Shown piece after piece: positions 27,042-36,787 of a stretch of DNA of 64,000 nt. A program made the position numbers and the translations under genes. The number at the start of each line of letters is the position of its first letter. Position 1 is the first letter of the stretch. The DNA comes from an uncultured Saccharospirillaceae bacterium. Its GTDB lineage: Bacteria > Pseudomonadota > Gammaproteobacteria > Pseudomonadales > Oceanobacteraceae. A model generated the notes under the pieces. The model was not told the origin of the DNA. It saw only the letters and a program-made list of their open reading frames with translations, and searched no databases. Location: contig CANMOZ010000002.1 in the NCBI GenBank assembly GCA_947499545.1, positions 248,001-312,000 on the forward strand, written 5' to 3'.

Positions 27042-27607
27042 TTAAATTTCTTCACCAAATTCTATTAAATATAATTTTTGTGTGTTGGAGTAAGCTTTCT
27101 CTAAATTTTCTCTGTCTTCTTCACTCCTTACTCCAAAATAAGGGTAATGGTGGATATATCTGCCAAATAAGTACTGGCAGTCTTTATGATAAGCCATGGT
27201 GTCTAGGATATGAGCATGCCATGCCATGTTCCTTCCTAAAGACAGTGAGAATTGTACCTTCCCTCTGTACTTGCATGCTAGGTGCAAGTATTTTTGATGC
27301 TGTACGCAAAAGTTCTCTGCCAATTTTCTTTCCATAAAAGGAGAGTGTTTTTCTTCTGGTAATAGCGAATCAAATATTGGATTCAGATTTATGGTGTTGG
27401 AAGTGTAATATTGTTTTCCTTGGATGTTTTGAACTTTTCTATTCTTGAATAATTCTCTCGATTAGATACCTTGCTGTCAAGCTCAACGAAGTAGAGTGTG
27501 ATTTTAATGTTTTCTGATTTTATGGCACATTTCTGTTGTTGTGATTCAGCTATCCTTAGCGGCGATTGTGTGTCAATCAAATGATGAATTGTTCTGAAAA
27601 TAAACAT
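27042..27607 (-). pseudogene. GRDP-like (glycine-rich domain-containing protein type) protein, frameshifted
   Basis: The C-terminal 97 residues (from the ATG at 27335) carry MAWHAHILDTMAYHKDC and YLFGRYIHHYPYFGV, matching the GRDP-like family (PF07173 pattern WHxHxLDT...HHxP). The frame stays open some 60 codons further upstream (NTINLNPIFDSLLPEEKH...) without a start. A 72-codon frame from the ATG at 27607 ends over the same bases. One extra A in the AAAA near 27434 would join them into a protein of about 190 residues. The gene is AT-rich, has no clear ribosome site, and is followed 2 bp later by the MFS gene, so the two formed one operon. The function of bacterial members is not established. 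Confidence 0.55.
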
Positions 27608-28177
27608 AGTTGGCGGTAACCGTATATGGCATCTGGATCATAAGAGTGAAAAAGATTGATTGATTCGGATTTTGCAAAAGCAATGTTAAATTGTGATATG
27701 TTGTATTCCTTATGTTTAATGAATGGCTAGTATTTCCTGTCAGGCATTCATGTTATTGAAACAAACCTTTGATAGTCAATACTACTTAATTCTTAGTTTT
27801 TGTTTGACTTGGAATTGCTGTGAATGCGATGTGATTGTAAATAATATGCTTGTTGGTTTGAAATGGAAGGTGGCTCATTGTGGATGCTGAATCTCGCACC
27901 GTTTGATTATATCTAATTATAAAATGGTTGTTTTTTTATGAAATATTTATAGTTATTTTAAAGATAAATGTTTTTCTTGAAATATGGGGCTGCACAACCC
28001 TTTTGAAGTAGGTGAGTTCATATTGGAAGCTATCTCACAAGTTGCTATAGTACTAGGTTCCAGAAAGTATTAATTCAAACTTCAGGGTTGTATAGTTACC
28101 GATGGTATAGGCATATCTTGGATCAGGCCCTGCTGCAACAACGGAAGTGTGCCGTCCACTTGAAGAAATATTGGATC
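27608..28177. other. AT-rich region upstream of the GRDP-MFS operon
   Basis: Very AT-rich with many stops in all frames. No precursor-peptide-like frame or RNA gene could be recognised. Confidence 0.45.
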
Positions 28178-28366
28178 TTATATGATCCAGTATCCTTTTT
28201 TGGCTTCATTCATTTGCAATAAATTTTCATTCAGAGGATGTCTTTGAACTCTATGTCTAGACTGGGTTTCAATGCAAATATATGCTACCAAAATCATTGC
28301 GATATTTCCGATAAGCGTTATTATCAGAAATATAGGGGCTATGGCTCCAATCAGCGTATACCACAT
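28178..28366 (-). CDS. Possible small membrane protein
   Basis: The 62-codon frame has one long hydrophobic segment (about residues 4-33) and a polar tail; GAGAG lies 7 bases before the ATG. However, the hydrophobic stretch is encoded by one copy of the palindromic repeat found four times in this region, which may create the frame by chance. It is divergent from the chemoreceptor gene. Confidence 0.3.
   Translation of the reverse strand: MWYTLIGAIAPIFLIITLIGNIAMILVAYICIETQSRHRVQRHPLNENLLQMNEAKKGYWII
28302..28333. repeat. Palindromic repeat copy A
   Basis: An imperfect palindrome (ATATTTCCGATAA ... TTATCAGAAATAT) that on the minus strand nearly matches copy B. It is one of four related copies between 28.3 and 35.7 kb. 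Confidence 0.6.
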
Positions 28367-28505
28367 TACATTCTCTCTATGGGTAGCTCATATTCATTCA
28401 ACGAAGTTCCTACTAACCATTGGTGCAGATCAAATAACCTAGAAGGCCCATAAATACCATTTCAGATCTACACTACTTAGTGACTCTCAGTAATAGCCTG
28501 TTATT

Positions 28506-30824
28506 ATGCTGTCTATCAAGGTTAAACTTAGCGGGGCTGTGTCGCTGCTAATTACTTTTTTGCTCGCTGCTACTGTCCTAATAGCAGGCTTAAAAGTTTT
28601 TCAAATTCAGCAAGATGTGATCAAAGAGCAAGTTTACAAGCAGCTTGACAGTGTACGTAATTTACAAATCAACCGCCTTGAATCCTACTTCGATGAGATT
28701 CAGAAACAACTGACAAATTTAACACTTAATCCCGCCACAATTGATGCCGCTGTTGAATTTGCAAGTGCCTACAAATCAATCCCAACCAGCGCTGGTATTG
28801 ACACTGCCTCATCCCTGAAAAAGTTCTATACGTCAGATTTTGCAGAGGAATTCTCAAAAAGAGAGGGAGGGGAGATGTTTCCAGTTGATACCTGGATTAA
28901 TAAGTTATCTCCTACTGATGCCTTTCTCCAATATACCTTTATTTCGAATAATTCTAATCCTTTAGGATCAAAAGACAAGCTTACTCATGTCAAATCAGAA
29001 CTAGAATATTTTCAAGTACATAGCAAATACCATACATTTTTTAGAGATTTTCAGAGCCAGTTCGGATACTACGATGTATTCATTGCAGACCCTGTAACAG
29101 GTACCATTGTTTACTCAGTATTCAAAGAAGTGGACTATTCAACATCATTATTAACGGGCCCCTTCTCCGATACAGGTATTGGTAGAGCATTCAAAAACGC
29201 GCTCAAGCTTAAATCAGGCGAATCTTACTTGGATGACTTTAAGCCTTATCCACCTTCATACAATGACCCTGCTTCATTTATTTCTTCACCTATTCACAGT
29301 GATGGCAAATTAGTGGGGATTCTAATCTTTCAAATGCCAGTGGATGCCATTAAACAGATAATGTCGTTCGATGAAAAGTGGGCTTCGGTGGGTCTTGGTA
29401 AAACGGGGGAATCAGTACTTGTTGGACCCGATGTGACCATGCGTTCTATCAGTAGAAAGCTAATTGAAGATAAACAAACATTTTTAGATCTTATTAAGGC
29501 ATCGGGGGTCAAACAAGAGATACAGGAAAAAATAACCGTCAAATCTACAACCCTTTCGATACTTCCTTTTGAGAATGTTGCTTCCTTAGAAGCTCTAGCT
29601 GGAAATGAAGGCAATAAATCCATTGTTTTTTTGAATGAGGATTGGTTTGCATCCTATGCGCCAATGACCGTTAAGAATCTTCAATGGGGTCTCATCAGTA
29701 TGATGTCTACTGATGAAGCAAATGAACCACTGATCAATTTAAAGAACACTTTCCTCGTTATTTTAGTAAGCGTCATCATTATTGGTAGTATCATCAGTAT
29801 CCTTCTCAGTTCCATATTGGCATCTAAATTAGTGAAGCCAATCGTTAACCTTGGAGCAATGCTGAACTACATTGCTGATACGAAAGATCTCACTCAGAAG
29901 CTTACTGTATCCAACAATGATGAGATTGGAAGCGCTTCAACGGCATTGAACAGAATGTTGGAAAATGTTTCTTCCATTCTTAAAGAAGTTCAACTAGTTG
30001 CTACGAACCTTAGCTCGCATGCAACCTCATTAAATGATGAAATGGAGCAAGCAAAAGGACGAGTCGAGCATCAGGATGAGCTCTGTCAGGTTGTTTCAGC
30101 AGCTGCTACTGAACTTGAAGCCTCAGCGCAAACCATAGCATCAAATGCAGAGCTTGCTGCCGGTATTACTTCGTCAATGCAAGACAAAGCATCCTTAGGA
30201 CAATCTGTAGTGAGTAAAACAGAACAAATATCTAAGGATCTTTCTGATAACACCGTTAGAACATCGGAAACACTTGGAAAGGTAACTTCTGACATATCTA
30301 GTATTGTGTCAGTGCTAGACATCATCAGAGGTATTGCCGAGCAAACCAATTTGCTTGCTCTCAATGCTGCTATTGAGGCGGCAAGAGCTGGAGAACAAGG
30401 AAGAGGCTTTGCAGTTGTTGCTGATGAAGTTCGTACACTTGCCAAACGAACCCAAGATGCCACTGAGGAAATTCAAAATACCATAGAGCAGTTGCAAGCC
30501 GGATCTGCAGAAGCTGACTCTGTTATGAGCTCATCAATAAGTAGAGTCCAAGAGACTCGGGAGCAGGTAACGGAAATAGTTGTCTTTTTTGATGACATAT
30601 TACAAGGAATTAACCAGAGTAGTACCCAGAATCAAGAGTTCGCTCAGGCAGCCAAAGAACAAACGCAAGTATCATCCAGTATCAGCAGTAGAATCAGCGA
30701 GGTAGCTGAACTTTCTTCCAAGAGTGCGGAAAGTACTCGAGTTGTGTCTGAAGCTAGCCAAGAGATCGGAGCCCTTGCTAACAAATTAGAAAATAATCTT
30801 GTTCATTTCAAATTAGGTGAGTAG
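28506..30824 (+). CDS. Methyl-accepting chemotaxis protein
   Basis: The 772-residue protein has an N-terminal membrane helix (about 8-30) and a large periplasmic Cache-type sensor with [19 protein letters not shown] near 190 and [14 protein letters not shown] near 270. A second helix follows at about 415-440, then a HAMP domain and a long coiled-coil signalling domain. The hairpin tip is [36 protein letters not shown] near 600-635. It senses an extracellular ligand and controls CheA. There is no C-terminal CheR/CheB tether pentapeptide. No che genes adjoin it. It lies in the AT-rich accessory stretch but appears intact. Confidence 0.93.
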   Translation: MLSIKVKLSGAVSLLITFLLAATVLIAGLKVFQIQQDVIKEQVYKQLDSVRNLQINRLESYFDEIQKQLTNLTLNPATIDAAVEFASAYKSIPTSAGIDTASSLKKFYTSDFAEEFSKREGGEMFPVDTWINKLSPTDAFLQYTFISNNSNPLGSKDKLTHVKSELEYFQVHSKYHTFFRDFQSQFGYYDVFIADPVTGTIVYSVFKEVDYSTSLLTGPFSDTGIGRAFKNALKLKSGESYLDDFKPYPPSYNDPASFISSPIHSDGKLVGILIFQMPVDAIKQIMSFDEKWASVGLGKTGESVLVGPDVTMRSISRKLIEDKQTFLDLIKASGVKQEIQEKITVKSTTLSILPFENVASLEALAGNEGNKSIVFLNEDWFASYAPMTVKNLQWGLISMMSTDEANEPLINLKNTFLVILVSVIIIGSIISILLSSILASKLVKPIVNLGAMLNYIADTKDLTQKLTVSNNDEIGSASTALNRMLENVSSILKEVQLVATNLSSHATSLNDEMEQAKGRVEHQDELCQVVSAAATELEASAQTIASNAELAAGITSSMQDKASLGQSVVSKTEQISKDLSDNTVRTSETLGKVTSDISSIVSVLDIIRGIAEQTNLLALNAAIEAARAGEQGRGFAVVADEVRTLAKRTQDATEEIQNTIEQLQAGSAEADSVMSSSISRVQETREQVTEIVVFFDDILQGINQSSTQNQEFAQAAKEQTQVSSSISSRISEVAELSSKSAESTRVVSEASQEIGALANKLENNLVHFKLGE

Positions 30825-30967
30825 GTATTAAATTTAGACTGAGCTCAGTGTGGCCGAGATACACGCTATGATGATCCTTTGATCGAAGCATAGACTGTCC
30901 CAGTAATCTTATCATCAGCCAAATCAAGCGCCTTAATTAGCCATGAGCCGATCTAATTCCCCCTCTT

Positions 30968-30999
30968 ATATTTCTGACAATAATGTTTATCGGAAATAT
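30968..30999. repeat. Palindromic repeat copy B
   Basis: An imperfect palindrome (ATATTTCTGACAATAA ... TTATCGGAAATAT), the reverse-complement near match of copy A. Confidence 0.6.
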
Positions 31000-31040
31000 G
31001 AGCCCGTCGAGTTTGATCGCTTACGATCAAACTCTATTAG

Positions 31041-31075
31041 GATTGCTGTTTATGGTGTGATTTTCCAGGCTAAGA
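31041..31075. repeat. IS66-end-like remnant (left copy)
   Basis: The block ATTGCTGTTTATGGTGTGAT here is repeated at 32271-32290, where it spans the stop codon of the IS66 transposase relic. Flanking bases are also similar. Both copies have the same orientation, so this looks like the truncated end of a second IS66-type element. Confidence 0.5.
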
Positions 31076-31120
31076 GGGGTTGAAATCATCCAAGAGAATG
31101 TGAATAGACTTTCTAAAGTT

Positions 31121-31142
31121 GATCGCTTACATATGTATTACG
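31121..31142. repeat. Left inverted repeat flanking the secreted-protein gene
   Basis: Its reverse complement matches 32227-32247 at about 19 of 22 positions. It contains CGCTTAC, the complement of the GTAAGCG typical of IS66-family ends. Confidence 0.6.
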
Positions 31143-31152
31143 CTCCTAGGGT

Positions 31153-32185
31153 TTATATATTGTCGATTTTTACTTCTAGAAAGGTTCCGGTATTTCCACC
31201 GAGACTTAAGAAGAATGTTTTGTTTTTGTAATCAAAAGCATGCTGAACAAAGAAAGGGGTCTCACTGGCTGATTTACCATATTGATTCTCGTAGTACGGT
31301 TTCAGTTGAAATACACCAAGCCGACTAAGATTTTTTGTGGAATGAACATCTATAGATTCGGTGGTTAATATGAACAGGTACTCATCTGTGGTGTACACTG
31401 TAAGTAGGTCTTTATCCACATTGATTTGGAAGGTTCTTACCACCCCCCCCTTCTATTACACATGCTGTACCTTTTCCAGAAATTAAGAAAAAACGGTCAT
31501 CTTCTATTGCAAAAAAAGACCCTCGATATTGGCGGTTTTTGTTTATTTGGCAACCTTTAATTTCTGATTTGGTGTTCTTATGAACATCTATGTACAGCAA
31601 AGAATCATCAGCTATAGTCAGAATTGATCTTCCGCTATCCGAGAGCGCTGTAAATTTGAAATCAATGTCGATGCTGGAATGATTGTAAATCCCTATTTTG
31701 TTTAATTTGTGATCATATACTGTCAGTTTATTGCGTGCCGAAATAAGGAAGTATTTTCCTGATGGGGATATTGCAACATGATGATCTTTCAAAGAGGTTG
31801 ATAGATGTGCATTTGCAAATAATTTCCCGTCTTTGCTATATACAGATGCAGCTGATCCACCAACCTTCATATTAGTGTTATTTTTTATTTGCAGTATGAG
31901 GTCATCGCCTCCGTTTCCTACTAAGAAGTACTCTTTTGTCCAAGTCTTATCATGGCAGCAAATATGCCCTATTCTTTTATGTGGTTTTCGCTTATAAATC
32001 CCAACCTTAACGCTACCTTTTCCTGTAAATAGTTGTGCGTTTTTGGAAAGGGCGGAGTCATGTCGCAATTTATTTTTAAGGGGGGTAACAGCAAAGGAGA
32101 CCTCTTGGGCGGCATTCAAATTGAAGCACACACTTAAAAAAAGTAAAAGAATTAATAACCTACTTACAATAAATAATGTTTTCAT
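31153..32185 (-). pseudogene. Secreted repeat (beta-propeller-like) protein interrupted at a G8 tract; possible phase-variable gene
   Basis: From the ATG at 32185 (GGAGATGCG just upstream) the frame codes for a signal peptide (about residues 1-25, ending NLNAAQ). Repeated strand-rich units follow, such as SPSGKYFLISARNKLTVYDH and SDSGRSILTIADDSLLYIDV, typical of a beta-propeller. The frame passes a run of eight G (bases 31443-31450) and stops 14 codons later. The next frame continues smoothly to 31153 with more of the same repeats (DEYLFILTTESIDVHS). With seven G the two parts fuse into about 344 residues. The gene is tightly enclosed by inverted repeats. Function is unknown. Phase variation, decay or a base-call error can each explain the tract. 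Confidence 0.6.
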
Positions 32186-32226
32186 TACGCATCTCCAAAA
32201 TGAAGAACAGTATTAAGCCAGCTTTG

Positions 32227-32247
32227 GTATTACATACGTAAGCGATC
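32227..32247. repeat. Right inverted repeat flanking the secreted-protein gene / IS66 terminus
   Basis: This is GTATTACATACGTAAGCGAT plus one base. From 32238 it begins GTAAGCG, the typical IS66-family terminal sequence, 41 bp from the transposase stop. It is the inverted partner of 31121-31142. Confidence 0.6.
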
Positions 32248-32278
32248 TTCAGCGATCAACCTCAATCAGGGTTGCTGT

Positions 32279-33600
32279 TTATGGTGTGATCTCCCAAGGT
32301 AGCAAGGCTTCGCAATCTTCCAAGCTGAGGGCAAGCGGCAGTTGCTCGAACAGCATTTTTAAATAAGCGTAGGGCTCTAAGCCGTTGGCTTTTGCGGTTT
32401 CAATCAAGGGATACAACAGGGCGCTGGCCCGTGCACCGGCTTGCGTATCACTGAACATCCAGTTTTTCCTACCCACTGCAAAGGGCTGGATGGTATTTTC
32501 GACGGGATTGTTGTCGGGTGCGGTATCCCTCATCCGGGGTTAACGACTGGATCTGTTGTTCAATGGTATAGAGTTTTCGTATCAACTGCACGCCCATCCC
32601 CGCTTTGCCGATTTTGCCTTTAGGAGTGTTGGCCACTTTATCGGCTTCGACGAATTTGCAACGTGCATGGGCCCAGCACCCAAGAGCGTTGCAATGACGT
32701 CCGCACTTCGACTTGGGAAATAGTTGAATAAAACAATGGGGCAATCGGGATCCCCTGTTTTTCGTACCCACATATAGCTTTTGGTTGAGGGCTCTCTGCC
32801 CGGTTCTTTGAGCACCTGTACCGGGGGCTCGTCCATATGGAGGCAGCCGCTGTCGAGCAGACGCTCTTGCAGTAGGTTAGGTTATACAGCGGCTGGATGA
32901 TGCGACTCGCTTTCATGACCCATTGAGCCAGAGTGTTGCGCGGCAGGTGGATATCGAGTCGTTTAAACATCACCTCTTAACGATATAAGGGCAGCGCATC
33001 TTGAAACTTGGCTGTGATGACGTAAGCCAAGAGCCCAGGGGAAGCGTTGCTTTTTGGGATCGGCTGTACGGGCATGGAAGCCGTTGCCGGCGCGGAGGTG
33101 CAGCCTTGACACGCATACTGTTTACGCCGATGCTGAATCACTTGGATTTGAGCGAGAATAATATCAAGCTGCTCATTCACCTGATCACCGATGTAGGTTT
33201 TCTGGCACCCGCAATCACAGATTTTATCTGAGTCTTCTAGATCCTGTTCTTGCACCACACGCGGCAGATGATCGGGTAATGGCTTGCGACCTCTTTTGGG
33301 TTTGGAAACCGTCGTCAAAGGTTCAGAGGGTTCCGTGATGTCCTCTGGACAGTCATGCTCTTCTGAATGCTCACTGAGCTGCTCGGCTTCATCAAACAGC
33401 TCACACTGTCCGGGATCCTTCTCGCTGCTTTTACCAAACCGCTTGAGTTTCATTAAGCAAATGGTTTCTTGGTGAATTAGGTATCCTTGTTCTTACTGAA
33501 ATTGAAATTGCAACGCTAAGACTTGCTCTTTTAAGGCATTAACATCATCGGGTAGGTCATGGTACTTTAAAAATAACACGAAAGAGTTCTGTTGTAATGT
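32279..33600 (-). pseudogene. IS66-family transposase (TnpC) relic
   Basis: Five overlapping fragments in shifting minus-strand frames reconstruct one TnpC. They are an N-terminal helix (LKEQVLALQFQFQ, then an in-frame stop), RFGKSSEKDPGQ and the zinc-finger region (CDCGCQKTYIGDQVNEQLD, RKQYACQGC). PIPKSNASPGLLAYV, HMDEPPVQVLKEPGR, MWVRKTGDPDCPIVLF and the acidic C-terminal end (NPVENTIQPFAVGRKNWMFSDT) follow. At least three frameshifts and two stops kill it. The accessory genes tnpA and tnpB are absent. It is a decayed insertion sequence inside the accessory stretch. Confidence 0.88.
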
Positions 33601-33614
33601 AGGCGCAGAATCTC

Positions 33615-33628
33615 GGCTCTGTTGCAAA
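33615..33628. repeat. IS6-family-like terminal repeat, solitary
   Basis: GGCTCTGTTGCAAA differs from the well-known IS26 end (GGCACTGTTGCAAA) at one position. It abuts the point where the IS66 relic fades out. No partner end or transposase was found. Confidence 0.35.
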
Positions 33629-33657
33629 AATCCTACGGGGCTTCTGATATCTGAGCC

Positions 33658-33697
33658 GCTCCCTTATTTCTGATAATAATTATCAAAATAAGGGAGC
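33658..33697. repeat. Palindromic repeat copy C (near-perfect 40-nt palindrome)
   Basis: GCTCCCTTATTT and AAATAAGGGAGC pair perfectly around TGATAAT/ATTATCA, with only one unpaired C in the arms. It shares the TTTCTGATAATAA core with copies A, B and D. It is the most regular member of the family. Confidence 0.65.
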
Positions 33698-33817
33698 AAG
33701 GGTAGTGCTTCTGGCTATTTGAAACGGTTACAAAAATGTATTGATCGGTAAAACTAACAAAAATCGGTTCAAAAACCTTCATGGCTATTGCTAATAGCCC
33801 CACGAAGTTGTGTGTTT

Positions 33818-35482
33818 CTAGTTAAACAAGCCATTAATCTTTGCAAGAGGATCGTATTTGATAAGTTGACAGTTGAGCACTTTAAGTGAGTCTCGAGAAG
33901 GAATGCTAGCCGCAAATTGTGATAATGCATCGTATACTCGCTGTTTGGCTTTATGGTTTATAAGATAAAAATCAACCCTTGCGCCAGCTGAGGTATACTT
34001 CGGGGTTGTAAGTTCGGCAACCTTGCACCAATGAGGGGGGATTACTCCTTCAAACCAATCGGAATAAATAATAGCCAGAGTGATGGATTTTTCTTGAGTA
34101 ATTTTGTCAATGGTTATTACATCCCACTGGTTATTTGCTTTTAATGATCGAACCTGTTCTGAACCAAGCCCCCAAAGGTCAAGTACATAATTTGGGTTTT
34201 GATAGGCAACCCATCCTAAATCGTTGACAGCAACACTATCACGAAGGTACTCGGTTACAAAACGGTGCATTTGATACTGTTGGTCATAGATTCCCTGAGA
34301 AGCTAAAGGTGTTCTCTGGATAGCTTTAAAAACATATGCTTTCAAAAGAAAATGAAATAACAGGATAAATAGCACAATATAAACACCGATGAAAAACCTG
34401 GAATCATTAGTTTCTTCGTTGAGTTTAACAATTAGGAAGTATGTGGACAGTAGTCCTATAAAAACAACCATGTAAAGCTCATATCGGAAAAACCAACCAA
34501 ACCTTCCTGCTATAATATGCGCAGAGACAGTACCTAAAGACACAATGCCTATGCAGAGGAATCCAGTATAGGTTGTTCGCAGCTCGGTGCTTGAAGCTCG
34601 TTTTAATTTTATGAATGATACTATTACAATTAGACCCGACAGCAACAAAGCAACTTTGGATTGTATCTTAGAAAGGTTATCAAAAAAATTTTCGGATAAC
34701 TTTTGATAAATAGAAAATAAACCAGATTGATCTTGGAGGCTTGCTACTAATTGAGATTTTACAGAAACCGAGCTAGGGAATACAGGTAGATTTTGAATGT
34801 GCATGAGGGCAATAAAGCCTGCTAGACAAACAGAGATAGGCGCTATTATTAATAGACTAGCTCTGTATTGACGATAAAACAGTAACATCAAAACGACTAA
34901 CCCAGTAAGAGCAAAACCTTCAAAGCGAAGTAAAGGCATGCAAATTGAAGCGAATATGAGAGTTGGCTGTATTGTATTGGACTCTACAAAATGAATCAGG
35001 CCTCTTACGCAAAGAACAACAGCTAGAATGTGAAGGCTGTGCTCTAAACCAGTCCAGGGAATCGCATACCCAATGCTTAAGACAAGATAGACAGAAAGTA
35101 AAATCGGTAGGGCTTGACTATATCGACAGTTAGGAAAGGGTTGTTTGAAGATAAACTCTAGGATTAACCAAACACTTAATGCGGTAGCGAAAGAGTTAAT
35201 AACAAAAGGACCAGATTGATCAAAACCGAGTATTTCTGTTATAGCCAGTAGCCATGGGAATAGAATGGATGAAGATGGTGAAGCTGCTTCATTAGCGTTA
35301 ATACCAAAATGGCCATGTGTAAGATGTTCAGCGAGAGCTAAATGAATATATGGATCATCCAACGTATATATAAGCTGGCTGTCGCATAATAAATAGATGT
35401 AGAAGCTGTAACCAGCGTATGTTGTTAACCACAGTAACCATAGGCCCAACGGTAAGGCGTTTTTAGGTAAAAAGTAAGACAT
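33818..35482 (-). CDS. GT-C-type polytopic membrane protein (putative glycosyltransferase)
   Basis: The 554-residue protein has about ten or eleven membrane helices and a C-terminal soluble domain (about 400-554). Early in the first loop it carries TLDDPYIHLALAEHL (Asp42, Asp43), then GHFGINANEAASPSSSILFPW. This Asp-Asp motif and layout fit the GT-C fold of polyprenyl-sugar-dependent glycosyltransferases (PMT/ArnT-like). The C-terminal part has VNDLGWVAYQNPNYVLDLWGLGS. Donor and acceptor are unknown. It is AT-rich and stands alone within the accessory stretch. Confidence 0.65.
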   Translation of the reverse strand: MSYFLPKNALPLGLWLLWLTTYAGYSFYIYLLCDSQLIYTLDDPYIHLALAEHLTHGHFGINANEAASPSSSILFPWLLAITEILGFDQSGPFVINSFATALSVWLILEFIFKQPFPNCRYSQALPILLSVYLVLSIGYAIPWTGLEHSLHILAVVLCVRGLIHFVESNTIQPTLIFASICMPLLRFEGFALTGLVVLMLLFYRQYRASLLIIAPISVCLAGFIALMHIQNLPVFPSSVSVKSQLVASLQDQSGLFSIYQKLSENFFDNLSKIQSKVALLLSGLIVIVSFIKLKRASSTELRTTYTGFLCIGIVSLGTVSAHIIAGRFGWFFRYELYMVVFIGLLSTYFLIVKLNEETNDSRFFIGVYIVLFILLFHFLLKAYVFKAIQRTPLASQGIYDQQYQMHRFVTEYLRDSVAVNDLGWVAYQNPNYVLDLWGLGSEQVRSLKANNQWDVITIDKITQEKSITLAIIYSDWFEGVIPPHWCKVAELTTPKYTSAGARVDFYLINHKAKQRVYDALSQFAASIPSRDSLKVLNCQLIKYDPLAKINGLFN

Positions 35483-36787
35483 ATGAGTGAACCTTCAAAT
35501 ATGATTTCGCCACATTAGCTTAAGTACCCTGTGGGGTATAATCGTCATGGGTGGAACATGGGCTTCGTTGTAAAAAATAGCTTTTCAAGCAGACTATCCA
35601 AACATCCATTGAGCAGTCATCATACCCGATCTCAAATGGCGGCATTATACAGACCGCATCATTCTTTGGATAGATTCATATAAATCCACTCTCCTGATCT
35701 TTTCGATCATAATGCTTATCGAAATATGGAAGCAGATAGGCAGGTTGGCATATGTGGTTTCAGGTAGTGCGCAATCACCCAGCGGGTTCCTTAATGAATC
35801 TGAATATATGCTAATGAAACAACTATCCCCCAATGGGAAGCAGTGTTTCGAGGGCCCTTATTCATTTCAAAACTAGAAAAATGAAGCCTGCTCATTTTGC
35901 TTTAAGGTTGACTCAATCACACTTAACTCAGAGACTCAATAAATGATTTTATCAGGCATTGAATGAGCCCCAGTATCTTAAAGAGCTCAAAATCTGAAGT
36001 AAAATAGTGGCATAGTTGCGAGTCAGGCTTCATAACATACCTCTAGCGATATATTGAGCGTTTTTTTGATTCAATAAAAGAAGCTTTTGAATCATGTTTT
36101 TGTGTAAGTTAGGTACCCTGGTGATAGGCTCTGTAGAGTTTTTTAGTATGAAAGTTTACATCAAAGCCCTATTTTCAACCTAAATTCATGAGTTTCATAA
36201 GCCGAGTTTAATGGATAATGATCCGCATATGATATGCAATGCCACTGATAAACGAATGCTTGATTTCAAAGAGTATTGGATTCCAGTCATATAAAATGAC
36301 TTTCCTTTATTGGGAGCGTCATGCCTGCCCTATCATTCCTGGTATTGCCATGCTCGCCATTTGAACGGATTGGCGTTGAAATTGATATATTGAAGCTCGG
36401 TTGTATTAGTCCATGGTGTAAATCTTGATTGCTGTAATTGAGATGAAAAGAGTGTGATGTGAGGGGGAGTCTGAGCGCTTGTTGCTTGGCCAATGTTGCC
36501 ATGATTGTGGTCGTTTTAGGGCAGACGATCTTAAAGAAGACATTAAAAGAGCGTTCAGTCTGACTTTTGACGACCTATTGGCGGCGTCTATGATGAGAGT
36601 CAAAATTTAAGGCGTAACTGCTCTTTATCCCGTTAATGTGACGAGAGTTGCACACGAGTTGTAACCTTTGAGGACAAATTTCTAATATTTGGCAAAAAAG
36701 ACCTTCTTGACAAACCCTGGCAGGTTGTTCATTGATCAATTTTCAACTAAGGTCCTAGCTGTAGGTGGTTGAATTTACGAGGGCATC
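35483..36787. other. Long gene-poor AT-rich region
   Basis: About 1.3 kb without a supportable gene. It contains palindrome copy D and short overlapping frames on both strands. One startless plus-strand frame (36458-36610) encodes a Cys-containing stretch (LLLGQCCHDCGRF) that may be a gene relic. The right end holds the promoter of the PilZ-like gene. Confidence 0.5.
35698..35727. repeat. Palindromic repeat copy D
   Basis: An imperfect palindrome (ATCTTTTCGATCATAATG then CTTATCGAAATAT), the most diverged member of the family. Confidence 0.5.

Larger units (their letters stand above)
30825..31152. other. Intergenic region with repeat and IS66-end remnants
   Basis: It holds palindrome copy B, a 9-bp-stem hairpin around 31010-31031, a 20-bp block also found at the IS66 transposase end (31043-31062), and the left inverted repeat (31121-31142). 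No gene was found. Confidence 0.55.

Noticed and set aside
28302-35727. Palindromes as integron attC sites
   Set aside because: They lack the GTTRRRY/RYYYAAC core sites, no integrase is present, and genes between them do not form a same-direction cassette array.
35645-35833. 62-codon minus-strand frame
   Set aside because: Built around palindrome copy D, with no ribosome site; chance frame.
36287-36603. Two overlapping minus-strand frames of 65-71 codons
   Set aside because: No ribosome site or family resemblance; they overlap each other and the relic frame on the other strand.
36458-36610. Startless plus-strand frame with a CC..C motif (LLLGQCCHDCGRF...FDDLLAASMM)
   Set aside because: It reads like a protein fragment but has no start codon, no upstream continuation in any frame and no recognised family; at most a gene relic.
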